Assembly: GCF_001641265.1 (NCBI RefSeq)
Contig: NW_020167524.1
Span: 558,001 to 622,000, forward strand
Source: Pseudogymnoascus destructans
Lineage: Eukaryota; Ascomycota; Leotiomycetes; Thelebolales; Thelebolaceae
Direction of reading: 5' to 3'
DNA length: 64,000 nucleotides
Made by a program: the position numbers and the translations under genes. The notes below the pieces were generated by a model. The model was not told the DNA's origin. It saw only the letters and a list, made by a program, of their open reading frames with translations, and ran no database searches. Positions 1-9,179 of the stretch are shown piece by piece (within the stretch, counting starts at the first letter, position 1; every line of letters starts with the position of its first letter).

Positions 1-243
1 AGCTGGAGGAGCGTGAGCACGGAACCTGGGATAACCAGGAGATTGGTCTCAAACAATGTCAAATAGGCTGCGACTGGTTGAAATGGAGTGCCCCACGTAA
101 ACCCGATTAGGTACGCAGGCCACAGGTCATAATCGCAGAGTGCCTTCCAGAAGAGACCCAATGTGATACCCTGTCGGTTGTGCATATCGCCCTGAGCGTT
201 GTTAGCCAACGCTATTCGACAAATCGGAGTTCTCGGCGGGAAT
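1..243 (-). CDS. Partial MFS transporter-like sequence (allantoate permease/Dal5 type), cut by the window edge
   Basis: The minus strand reads openly into the window edge. It contains GDMHNRQ, then WKALCDYDLWPAYLIGFTWGTP and YLTL, then TNLLVIPGSVLTLL, which resemble the central part of fungal MFS permeases of the Dal5/allantoate (anion:cation symporter) family, normally about 500 aa. Members import organic anions or vitamins across the plasma membrane. The usual stretch between YLTL and TNLL looks shortened, and the sequence upstream of the family match (towards position 243) does not resemble the family, so this may be a pseudogene or the start of an exon. The C-terminal half lies outside the window. 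The family match is my recognition of motifs; whether it is functional is unknown. Confidence 0.5.
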
Positions 244-1549
244 TTATAGTACAGGCCGGGGCCACCGGTGCCAGTGGATCAGGGAACGGCTCGCCTGCCA
301 TGTCGGTGGCAACGGTAAACAAACACGTCAATGGGCGAAGGATCAACGAATGAAGACAGCCTGCTTTCTAATAGGAAACGTTCGAATGACCTGCTCGACA
401 CTGGACAATGAAACATGATCAATTAGAGGACTCAACTACTCGAGAGGCGACAGACAGTATTTATGTTCTTTTCCAAAGAAGCCATGCCCAGCATCCTCAA
501 CGTTGGGAGTTGTCAAGACAAGCTCCTTCAGGCCTCATCGCACATGCCCCCACGCTTATAGTAAAGGGCCTATCTCACATCGCGTTATATAAATTGCGCG
601 ATGCCATTGAAGACTGTCACCATAGTCCATTCTATAACGCGCAGCTAAACACCGGGAGGGGACTAGGCGGACATCTCCCGGCGACGAAGCTTTCTCCAGG
701 AGCCCACATAGCTAATGTCAAGGACGAGAATATGGTGCAAAGCGACGGATCCCGCATGGCGATACACGCGTGGTGATCACACCCTAGCCAAGGAAGATAA
801 CATACAACGCCGACCACCGCGACCGCCGCATGTGAGGACGGCGACAGCGGGATTAAAAACGCCGATTGCTACTGCAGTAGAGACGGTAGAGGGTCCAACA
901 TTGCAAAAGGAAGTGATGTGATAGGAGCAGAGCGGGAGAGCGTTGCGGAGTCCCAACTTACTGGCGCCGCGAAGATGCCATTTTGATACTCGAGTGCGCC
1001 TTACAGCCAAAGTTTTCGGTCTAGCCAGGTCGACGGTCGGCGTTAAAACTGTTGAGAATATCTTGGGATTGACTCGACTACCCTATCCTACAGAGGGGAT
1101 AGGCCCCATTTTAGTACTGTATTCCTACTGGTTGTGCTCGGTAATCCCACGGTAGGTTCCGGGCTACGGCACCATTATCATTTATCCCCAACATAAACTT
1201 CTCCTGAAATGATCATGTGATTCAGCTGGTCCAACGCAGAACATCTTCCTCCGTCAATGCAGAAGCTCTAGACAAGGATTGCGAATTATTTAAACTCCTA
1301 CTCCGCATCTCTGCTGCACGGAGTGCACGCGGCATCACTTGGCCAGCTAAAAACGTCCCAATGCCCGTCGACGTATTCATAACGAGACCAGCCGCGATAT
1401 GTAACTTCTCCGGTTTTTCACAGATATCCCACGCGCCCCCACTCCTCCTTTCGAGGTGAGACTCCGCATAGTTGATTATGATGTACATATTCCTCTCTAT
1501 GTCTAAAATAATATACCATTCCTTTCTCCCACACGAGCTTCAGTATCCA
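244..1549. other. Intergenic, no supported gene
   Basis: No recognisable protein, RNA gene or transposon end is visible here. A 122-codon plus-strand open frame at 408-776 starts with ATG but matches no family I recognise and has no intron or neighbour support, so I treat it as probably non-coding. The right end includes the 3' flank of the acetyl-CoA transporter gene. Confidence 0.6.
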
Positions 1550-3353
1550 CTAGTTTCCCCTCTGCCCCGTCGGCCCCCCCGTTCTCCACGCCCTCAAAGG
1601 TAACGCCTGCAACTGCAACGCCCTCTCCCTAATATAGCCCCAGAATGTGAGTACTCCTATAATAACACAGACAACGTTTGTGATGTAGTATCCATCACGC
1701 GTAATATTACACACGCCACCGCCGTCAATACAGCGGTGCTTATCTACTTCCAACGCGCAGCTGAACGCCTCAGTCACGAGCGGCGACTTGAGGGCCGCTG
1801 ATAAGGCCGTTGAGCCGGGCACAGGTGGCACGCAAGTCGCCTGAGTGAACTGGTCGACGAGCTTGAGAATGAAGAAACGCGGGAAGGTACCACCCAAATT
1901 CGAGACCCTGGATGTGTTAGCTCGCTGACACATCCGTGGGAGTAGGGGGGGGGGGAGGGGGCGGAGATATGCAGCGGACTTACGTAGCAAGGAGCGTCAT
2001 GTACGTCCCTCCGATGACCGGATCCGCGATGCGCGCATGGAAGGCGCTAATCGCCACGAACATGACGGTGTTGGTGAAGGTACTGAAAATGTGCGACGCG
2101 ATCACGACAAGCAGGTACGACGTGTCAACGCCATTTGCTGGGAATATCATGACAGTCAACTGGGCGATCACGGCAGCACCAAGGCGTGCGACGAAGGCCC
2201 AGCTCCACAGCCGCATGGGCGTGTATTTTGTACTCCATTTTCCGGCATAGTAGCCGAGGGCGATCTCGAAGGGGAAGTCAATGAGGACGGTCAAAGCCAG
2301 GTCTTCCTGGCTGAAGCCCTTGTCGAGAAGCTTGAGATTCGTTACGGCGTCGTTAGCCTGGAAGCCAACCTTGGCGATCAAGTGGATGATGATGATGGTC
2401 TGGATGTTCTTGAGCTTCAAAACTTTCCACATAACCTTATACACATCCCAGATGCCGTCTTCGTTCTTCGTCTTCTCCTCTTTCTTTAGAAATGCGAGGC
2501 CCATCGTCACGATCAAGTACGCCCAGCCCCAGAATGCCAGGTAGCCGCCAAGTGTCATAACACCTTCCGTGGATGGCAAGGCGCGGAACCATTTGTTCGC
2601 AAACTCTGGCGAGTTGAATGCCAGGAAGACAGTGTACGACATGAACTGTCCCGCTGTCAAGCCGACGGTCTGCGCGGTGGACGCATAGCTCAGGTTTTGT
2701 GGCGACAGCAACGTGAGAGCCCAGCCGTCAACAGCAATATCCTGTGTTGCACACATGAACACAAGGAAAAACCACCAGCCGGTGAAGTCCCAAACACCGC
2801 CACCGCCCTCCTGTCCTGCTGTGACCATCATTGCTTTAACGTTCGCGCCTAGCCAGATCATCCCGAAACCAGAGAGCATCTGAATGGGCAGAATCCACGA
2901 CTTCCGTCTCCCAAGCCGCGGCGTCCAACACGCATCAATGATAGGACTCCACAGCAGCTTCAGCGAGTAAGGATACGACGCCAAGCTAAAAATCCCAATC
3001 TGGCCATACGACAAATGCGCCTTCAACAAAAACGGCACTGACCCCGTCGCCAATCCCATCGGCACACCTTGCAAAAAGTATAAGATCACCAACAGCACAA
3101 AATTCCTCCGGTCCTGCATCGGCAGCTCAAAGAAGCCATTATTGGAAGGCGCTGGCGTGATGGGGACGTGCTGGTCGAGGCTAAACGATTCCCGCGCCAT
3201 GAGGTTCGCCGTCACAGACGGTGAGTCCAGCGACACATTCTTGCGCCGTAGCTCGACGTTTCCGTTCATGTCGGCGTCTCCGTTCCCGGCTGACGTGGGG
3301 GCCGAGAGCGCGGAGGCGGGCTCCTTGTTCGTGCGGCGGCTTCGGGCGCCCAT
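1550..3353 (-). CDS. Acetyl-CoA transporter (Acatn/SLC33A1 family), two exons
   Basis: Spliced as complement(join(1550..1907,1984..3353)), giving 575 aa. The 76-nt intron has donor GTAAGT, branch site GCTAAC and acceptor CAG, and joins YMTLLAT to VSNLGGTFPRFF, which is continuous in this family. The protein is an MFS-fold multi-pass membrane protein of the Acatn family, which moves acetyl-CoA into the ER/Golgi lumen in animals. Visible signatures are the first membrane helix with YFLQGVPMGL, the loop LSYGQIGIFSLASYPYSLKLLWSPIIDA and, near the C-terminus, HRCIDGGGVCNITRDGYYITN. The N-terminal ~75 residues are polar and probably cytosolic. Length is normal for fungal members. The ATG at 3353 is the first in frame. 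It stands alone at the edge of the transposon island and looks intact. Confidence 0.93.
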
Positions 3354-3899
3354 GGGCTCGTCCGAGTCGTAGTCGGTGTTATCGGAGCTTGAATCCTCGT
3401 GTAGCAGGTGTTGTGTGTCTTTTCAACCCCTCTCGTGTATTCCCGCGTGTCGTCCGTTGGATCGGGAGGATCTATTGTTCGCTCGTGGGTTGGTTTGGTC
3501 GAGGTTGTCGAGTTCGACGTCGTCGTGGCCGTGCAGTGACGCTGGCTGGTTGTTGTGCAAGGGTAGAAGTGAAATATGATTAGAATCCGAAAGCGAGTGT
3601 AGAGAAAGATGAGAGAATGTGTCGCCCTGTGGAGTAGGCATCCATGTGGTTATGTCAGAAAGAATTGGCCTCGATTGGGAAATATGGAAGGCAGTCGTCG
3701 CTATTCGCCAAAATGTCTTGGTGGTGAAGTGCAAGCGGGCCAGGCGTCAGAAACTGTGGAGCTAATTGCCTGAAATGGTCGTATAAAGTAGCGAGCGACG
3801 TGTCCTGATTGATACAGGCGGATCAGAAGGGGTGGAATCTGTCTTTGTCACGATATCATACTTGATCATAAGAACTAGATTTCGAGATATAGTTCTCAT
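3354..3899. other. 5' flank of the acetyl-CoA transporter gene
   Basis: This should hold the promoter and leader of the minus-strand gene ending at 3353. I see GC-rich then T-rich sequence but no diagnostic regulatory motif. Open frames on either strand look like chance frames. Confidence 0.5.
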
Positions 3900-3921
3900 G
3901 GGTTAGGGTTAACCCTAACCC
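3900..3921. repeat. 22-bp palindrome of head-to-head telomere-type repeats
   Basis: The sequence is a perfect palindrome made of GGGTTAGGGTT followed by its reverse complement. TTAGGG running into CCCTAA is the head-to-head arrangement known from telomere fusions. Only about two repeat units lie on each side, so a chance or transposon-derived origin is possible. It lies at the left margin of the transposon island. Confidence 0.8.
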
Positions 3922-4376
3922 AATCAAGTCGTCAAACTCCAATTATGTGTTCTACAGGTTATGAGCCCGGGTAAGCGCAACATGCGCTGCGCCAAATACA
4001 CATAATTGACGGCTTCCCTCATAGCTCTCGCAGGAGAGAGTAGCTATGTTGTACGGTCGAGCGAACCTGTCGCCCTCACGGAAAGCCTCCTCACGACCAC
4101 CACCACACAGCGGAAGCAGCACCGATTATACGACGAGTGCAGGGCACACCAAGCAAGCGACTACTTCGAACGTAAGAGCTAGGAATACTGTTGGGACTTC
4201 AGTTCGGATCAACTGGACCTTATAGGGGCGTAGCCAGGACAGACCAGCCAGATTTGACACCATAAGGGTGCGCAAGCGGGGTCATACTGTGGATAGGATG
4301 GGCTGGGAAAGAGGGATAGGCAGAGACTTGGATTTAGGAGGACTTAGCAGGGGCGTTATACTGGCGGCATCAACAC
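3922..4376. other. Unassigned repeat-like stretch, possible copia LTR remnant
   Basis: A 10-bp inverted repeat (AATTATGTGT / ACACATAATT) brackets 3940-4006, and inside it TCTACA is followed by GGTTATGAGCCC, which resembles an LTR end next to a primer binding site for initiator tRNA. TGTTGGGA at about 4190 is a common copia LTR start. Together these hint at a decayed Ty1/copia element, but no coding part is visible. Confidence 0.25.
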
Positions 4377-4378
4377 TA

Positions 4379-6010
4379 ATCGTCGTGACCAACCTGTTCG
4401 CTTTGCTCAAGGTTGGAGTAAGCAATACGCGGCTGCCCAACCCGAGAGGAAGCAATATGCGGCTCGTCGGAACGTGCGTGTACACCGCCACTCCTCAACA
4501 AAACCTCCACCATAGTTGTCCATAGTATTTAGATAGTAATTATATGCAATTCATTTAATGGAAGGGACTCCTCTATCAAATGCTCCTAGAGAACCCCTCT
4601 GAAACAGCAACTACTGCCAGTCGGATTTTCAAAGTGCCTAAATCAACGATACAGTCAAGCATCAGCCGACTAGCCCAGCAGCTCCCACACCGAGGGGGCC
4701 AGAATAAGCTACTCTCTACTGCGCAGACAGAGGCCATAAAGAAATGGTTCCTTGAGCAGTATTACCTAGGACTAGGAATATGATATTTGCTGCTGTCTGT
4801 AAGCTGCGGAGCCCACAGCTGCCCCCGTCACAAAGCTGGCTTACAAAATTTATACAGAATGAGCTTAAGGAATATCACTTTATTACTACGAAGCCAATTG
4901 CGCAGCAGCGTACGAAGGCTCAAGATGAGCCTACAGTTCTAAAGTGGTTTCAAGAGTACGGCTGGTTTATACTAGAGCGTGGTATACAGAGTCAATCTGG
5001 AATATGGATGAAACTGGCTTTCGGGTTGGGATTCGAGGTGGAGAGCATGTGATTGTGCCATGAGCCGCAAAGGAGCTCTACATCCCAAGCCCTGAAAATC
5101 GTACGTCTATTACTATACTTGAGGATGTGTCTGCAACTGGAAAAGTCATACCGCCTGTACTTATCATTCCGGGCAAAATACACATGGATTCTTGGTACCA
5201 CGCCAACCTTCAAGGCACAGAGCTCATCATGCTCTCTGACACTGGATTTTCAAACAGCCAGCTTGCCTTACGGTGGCTAGAGCACTTTTCAGAGCATACT
5301 CCCTCTGAGGAAACGAAGGTTCTACTACTTGACTCTCATGTGAGCCATACAAGCGATGATTTCGTCATTATGGCAGTAAACCACAATATTATCATATACA
5401 CATTCCCATCCCATCTTACTCATATTTTACAGCCACTAGATGTGTGGATCTTCCAGCCGTATAAGCACTGGCACAGAGAGGCTGTGCTTGCTGCCATACG
5501 TGATATGGATGTTACATATGACCTACAGTCCTTTATGAGGGATCTTACCAAAATGTGGCTACAGACTTTTAAGGAGTCTACAATTATATCAGCTTTCCAG
5601 AAAGCAGGAATTTGACCAGTAAGCCACATTATAGCTCTCGCAAAGCTACTTACGTACTCACAGCCGCCTGCTCCTATGCCTACACCTACGCCTCTACCTA
5701 TACGGGTTTCTACACCAAAACCATCGACTTTTAGGGGGGTTGAAGAGGGGCTACAGTACTGGAAACAACGGGTTCCAGAGGGTTTTAGTAGCCCCTTGAG
5801 GGAGAGCTACAAGAATTGGCTCACAGGAACGGAAGAGGTTGTAGTAGGAGGCCAGTTTCAAGAGCTTGACCTACTGGCTTTTCGACGCCAGGTTGAGGAG
5901 TTGAAGAAGCGGTCGAGCTGAAGCCGGGCTCGCCTTCAGTTTGGAGGTGAGCTTACGGCAGCTCACGCTCACGAGCTTCGGGCCCAGTCCTGCTCTGAAC
6001 AGGTTTGATT
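4379..6010 (+). mobile_element. Degenerate pogo/Fot1-type DNA transposon (pogo-1), right end missing
   Basis: The left terminal inverted repeat starts after TA (4377-4378) with ATCGTCGT, matching the ends of the better preserved copy at 21989-24094. Transposase sequence follows to about 5990. The right TIR is absent: similarity to the relative stops within the C-terminal charged region near 6000. This is an old, truncated Tc1/mariner-superfamily element. Confidence 0.85.
4558..5990 (+). pseudogene. Pogo-type transposase pseudogene
   Basis: The reading frame starts at ATG 4558 (MEGTP) and is recoverable in pieces over three frames. It keeps a helix-turn-helix region (ASRIFKVPKSTIQSSISRL), the CENP-B-like second DNA-binding region (LTKFIQNELKEYHFITTKPI), then DDE catalytic parts: NMDETGF around 5005, LLDSHVSHTSDDF around 5325 and HILQPLDV around 5425. 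Frameshifts near 4780 and 5000 and a stop after AFQKAGI (about 5613) break it. The catalytic aspartates are still present, but no complete protein can be made. The closest relative in the window is the minus-strand copy at 22145-23912. Confidence 0.85.
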
Positions 6011-6373
6011 TGCCGTATGTAGTTAGTAGATAGATTAGTAATGTAGAAAATATAACATCGTTCTAGTGTAATACACTTCTGATGGTGAAAAGTTACAATT
6101 TATGCGGCCATATCGACGATGCCTCTGAAACCGACGATTACCAGCATACCAGCTGGGTTCCAGGGCATGTGGCGATTGGATCCAAGTCTGAATAGGGGCG
6201 AAAGCACCCCTATTCAAGCAATTACTATGGCCAGTGGTTTTTACTCTGGTGGTGAAGACGCTGATGACGATGGTGGAGATGACCACGGTGATGACGAAAA
6301 CCAAAGTGAGAACGGCACCCCCAACCAAGCACCGCCTTTACAATCAAATATGCAAGGAAGACCAAGGAAGAAG
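6011..6373. other. Unassigned sequence between pogo-1 and an LTR
   Basis: A plus-strand frame from 6119 to the LTR junction encodes a polypeptide with an acidic Asp/Gly-rich run and ends in GRPRKK, an AT-hook-like motif. I do not recognise the family. It is cut off by the LTR at 6374 and is probably a gene or transposon remnant. Confidence 0.35.
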
Positions 6374-6745
6374 TGTAAGGACACAGGGCACCCAGCTCAC
6401 AGTAATAGCATGTGAGAGTGCGAGTCGGAGGCTAAACGGATGCTATCCTATAGGTCTACTATGAAGGATACAAAAAAGATGAAGGGGGGACCCCGTTGAG
6501 TCTGTTTCCTTAAATACCCGAAACGGGTCCGAGTCGGTTAATCCAACCCTAGCCCTGAACCTTCCACTGCAACAGGTCCGCATCGACCCCAAACCCTACA
6601 CCCTTACCATTCCCCACTATAGTGTAACTCGCTATGTGCTCCTCAACTGGTACGAAACAGCACCGAGTCAGTTTTCATGCCCGTGGTGACCATAACAGCT
6701 CTGAGGCAGGTCCTTCGAGTATCTAGGTAAGGAGGCATCCTTACA
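6374..6745 (-). mobile_element. LTR2 copy a (GypsyB-type LTR), 372 bp
   Basis: It runs from TGTAAGGACACAGGG to GCATCCTTACA with TG...CA ends and a short terminal inverted repeat. Related copies lie at 24214-24471, 35732-36099 and 44911-45164. Orientation follows from the polypurine tract: on the minus strand a purine-rich run ending GGGGGTAG immediately precedes TGTAAGGATG, so this is the 3' LTR end of a minus-strand element to its right. No 5-bp duplication is visible. Confidence 0.8.
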
Positions 6746-7059
6746 CTACCCCCATCCTGAGAGAGTGCTTTGTCCTCAAAGTCGCTGAATGTTATCTTGT
6801 ATGCGGAGGGTTTGCTGCGAGGTGAGTTGTGGTGGTGGTCGTGTCCGGAACAGCTCCGCTTAGAATTGGATTCTACATTTTGCTTTGTGATATCGGTTCG
6901 TTATTTTTGGGGGTCCGAATGGGTACCATGCTATTTTTTGGGGGTCTGAATGGGTACCGGAAGGCATCCGTTAGGTAATTGTAGTCGAAATTTGTAGCAT
7001 GAAAGGGGAAGTGGCCACGCTAACCCGATTCGGAGTTCATTGTTGTAAAGCCAGTATGT
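6746..7059 (-). mobile_element. Decayed 3' internal tail of an LTR2 element
   Basis: It follows LTR2 copy a. Its distal part (about 6996-7055) is shared with 24781-24835, which also lies beyond an LTR2 copy. No coding motif remains. A near-duplicate pair of TTTTTGGGGGTC(T/C)GAATGGGTACC segments sits at about 6905-6960. Confidence 0.5.
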
Positions 7060-7215
7060 GAGCTCATCATTGGCCTGTCGAAGGATCTGGCTCTCTGATT
7101 TTAATAGGGCTAACTGATGCATAACCTTTGATGCGCCCTTTTCAATCTGGTTAACAGCATCAAAAATTGAGGTTGGCGAACTATTTTGATGCCTAGAGAT
7201 CCGATTCTTAATGAA
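7060..7215 (-). pseudogene. C-terminal fragment of a Fot-like transposase
   Basis: On the minus strand the sequence reads RHQNSSPTSIFDAV, then QIEKGASKVMHQLALLKSES and QILRQANDEL. These match the region just before the zinc knuckle in the intact transposase at 12763-14418 (HHQNSSPTSIFAAV and MHQLALLKAENQNLRQANE). It is more diverged than the three other copies and is joined to unrelated sequence on its C-terminal side. Confidence 0.75.
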
Positions 7216-8005
7216 CGTAGATATTCTTACGACTGCCTGTATCTACCATGGTCTATTCCAGCGGCGTTATCAATCCAAGCCAGAAAGTCTCACCACACTG
7301 CTAATTTGTGACCCATCCTTGTTACAAAGACAACGAGATGGATATCATTACCACCGCGCAAAATAGAGCACGCGCTGAGGGAATTTTGAGGTAACAAGGC
7401 AGATGCATTCGCGCTGGCGGTGATTGATGATGCCGGTCTGATCACCACTTACCTGTCAAAAGGGCTGCACACACAACACAGCTTCTATTTTCTCCTGCAT
7501 TCTATGACGAGATTTGACGGTCTCAAAACCGTCACGCCCAGCCCTACAGAGAAGGTCTGCTCTTTTGATATGACCGACGACATGCTTGCCACTATTCTTC
7601 TATAAATCACAATAATAGGGCATTATGTCGGGCCAATTTATTAAGTATTTAGGCTTGGTGTGTTCAATCGGGGGGGCAAATATGATATCACTGCCGCTCA
7701 GATCCGGGCGGCAAACGTCACGGATTATGAGAGTATCATTGAGCACTTCGTCGATATCAAAGAACAGCTCAAGAAGTCAAAGCCTATCGCTGAATCCGCC
7801 CGGCAAGCCTCTACGGACACTAGAAATACGGGGGGTGAAAGGGGTGGACGAGGTGGCGGGGGCAGACCGAAGGCGGCAGGGCCGTCGACTGGAGCCCTCG
7901 CTGCCCCTGGCGGTGGAAAGGGGTTATCACCGCCTCCACTGGAGGGGGCGAACGCGGCCTATATCCGGACTGCTCGTGTCACCGAGACGTCCTGGGTCGC
8001 CGCGA
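7216..8005. other. Unassigned stretch with an unrecognised open frame
   Basis: The plus strand holds an open frame from 7660 to the LINE junction (about 8006). It starts MFNRGGKYDITAAQIRAANV, has a helical segment, and becomes Gly/Arg/Pro-rich. I do not recognise the protein. It is cut by the LINE end, where the (GAT)n tail reads as a run of Asp. It could be a host gene fragment or an older transposon part. Confidence 0.3.
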
Positions 8006-9101
8006 TCGATGATGATGATGATGATGATGATAATATTTATTTACGTCCAGCAGGTGGCGGGCGAAGCCGGCCACCCTGTAAAACCTCCCGAAGGGTATGG
8101 GGACGTGCTATGCTAGGGGTGTATGTACAGAGTATGACCTTAGATAGCATTTCGTGAATGTGCGCATGGCCTTATTGCCAGATGTCTGAGTGCCTTCCCC
8201 GCCTGTTGGGATGGCGTCAGTTATTTGTTAGAGGGGGTAGTTCCTCTACGGATGGTCCTGGTGGTTCAGGGATGGACGTGCAGCTGGTGGCGTGCTGCTG
8301 TGGGAGGTCGAGAGGTGTGTCCTGCCACCGTGCCGTGGGGTCGGGGCCCCATAGTGTGGTTGCAGGTTAGTGGAGTTGGGGGGGGTGGGGTGGTGTTTTA
8401 GAGAGGGGTTATTGTGCTGGACCCCTCCAGCCAGGCTGCGTGTGCCTGCTAGTGCGATATCGTCAGGGATTGTGTCGCGTTAGGGCGCTATCGTGGTTCA
8501 GGGTATTTCCTGGGTCGGACCCGGGAAATTACTTCAGGAGCCAGGCCTAGGGCTGGGTGCACCCGTTGCGCGCAGCGGGCAGTTGTGCGGGCGTGGGGGG
8601 GCCTTCCAGTTCCTTTGTTCTAGTCCTGCGTGGCCTCGTCATTCCGATTTCCCCAGCCGGGCAAAGGTTTTGTGGGCTAGGCCTAGGGAAACATATGCCG
8701 GTCTAGAGTAGCCATTAGCGGGGGCATATTGTGGTGTAGAACTCCGTGGCTTGGAGGAGAGTGGCGAAGTCAGCTGGTTTAGCCATGAGGCGTGTGAGGT
8801 AATCAATGCCAGCGGCTGGGGTGTTTGGTCGGGCTTCTGGTCGCTGTGGCCAGTGGCGAAATTGGGATGGGGTGGTAGTCTTTCGGCAGTGTATGATGTG
8901 GTCAGGGGTCTTAGGTCTACCGCACGAGCAGAGGAGTTGGGCGTCCTCATGTGCGAACTTGGTGTGGTACCAGGAAAAGTCTCCGTGGGAGGAGCGTATC
9001 GCTAGGAGCCTGTGTAGCGTCATCCGGGGGAGGTCGAGCTCTGGGAGAGGCTTCACTTGGTAAATGAGGTTCCATTTGTTGTGCCAGGTGGAGAGCTTAG
9101 T
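8006..9101 (-). mobile_element. 5'-truncated non-LTR retrotransposon (Tad/LINE type), 3' end
   Basis: Read on the minus strand, a C-terminal coding part (from 9113 to 8715) is followed by a GC-rich 3' UTR with CCGGCTTCGCCCGCCACCTGC, then GGACGTAAATAAATATT and an (ATC)n tail at about 8010-8030. That arrangement is typical of fungal LINEs. The 5' side stops abruptly at an LTR1 fragment, consistent with truncation. Confidence 0.7.
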
Positions 9102-9113
9102 GCATAGAACCAT
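8715..9113 (-). pseudogene. LINE ORF2 C-terminal fragment
   Basis: The open frame includes MTLHRLLAIRSSHGDFSWYH, KFAHEDAQLLCSCGRPKTP and DHIIHCRK. The C-x-C...H...C pattern after the HGDF motif is the region found downstream of the RNase H domain in fungal Tad-clade ORF2 proteins. Reverse transcriptase and endonuclease parts are missing. The first few codons lie in LTR1-derived sequence, so the ATG is fortuitous. Confidence 0.7.
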
Positions 9114-9179
9114 CTCTTAGGTTCCTAGCCTATAGGAAGTAAAAGGAGGTCCAAGGTCAGAGTAGCCCTATAGACAAAT
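9102..9179 (-). mobile_element. LTR1 internal fragment, left part
   Basis: The run CATAGAACCATCTCTTAGG...CTATAGACAAAT matches the interior of the LTR1 copy at 17547-18481 in the same orientation. It continues after the hAT element at 11651. Both LTR ends are missing. Confidence 0.85.

Noticed and set aside
3142..3734. Several frames over the acetyl-CoA transporter N-terminus and leader
   Set aside because: Antisense or leader sequence of the transporter gene, with no family resemblance.
8158..9063. Plus-strand open frames rich in Gly, Trp and Val
   Set aside because: They are the complement of the LINE 3' UTR and ORF2 end.
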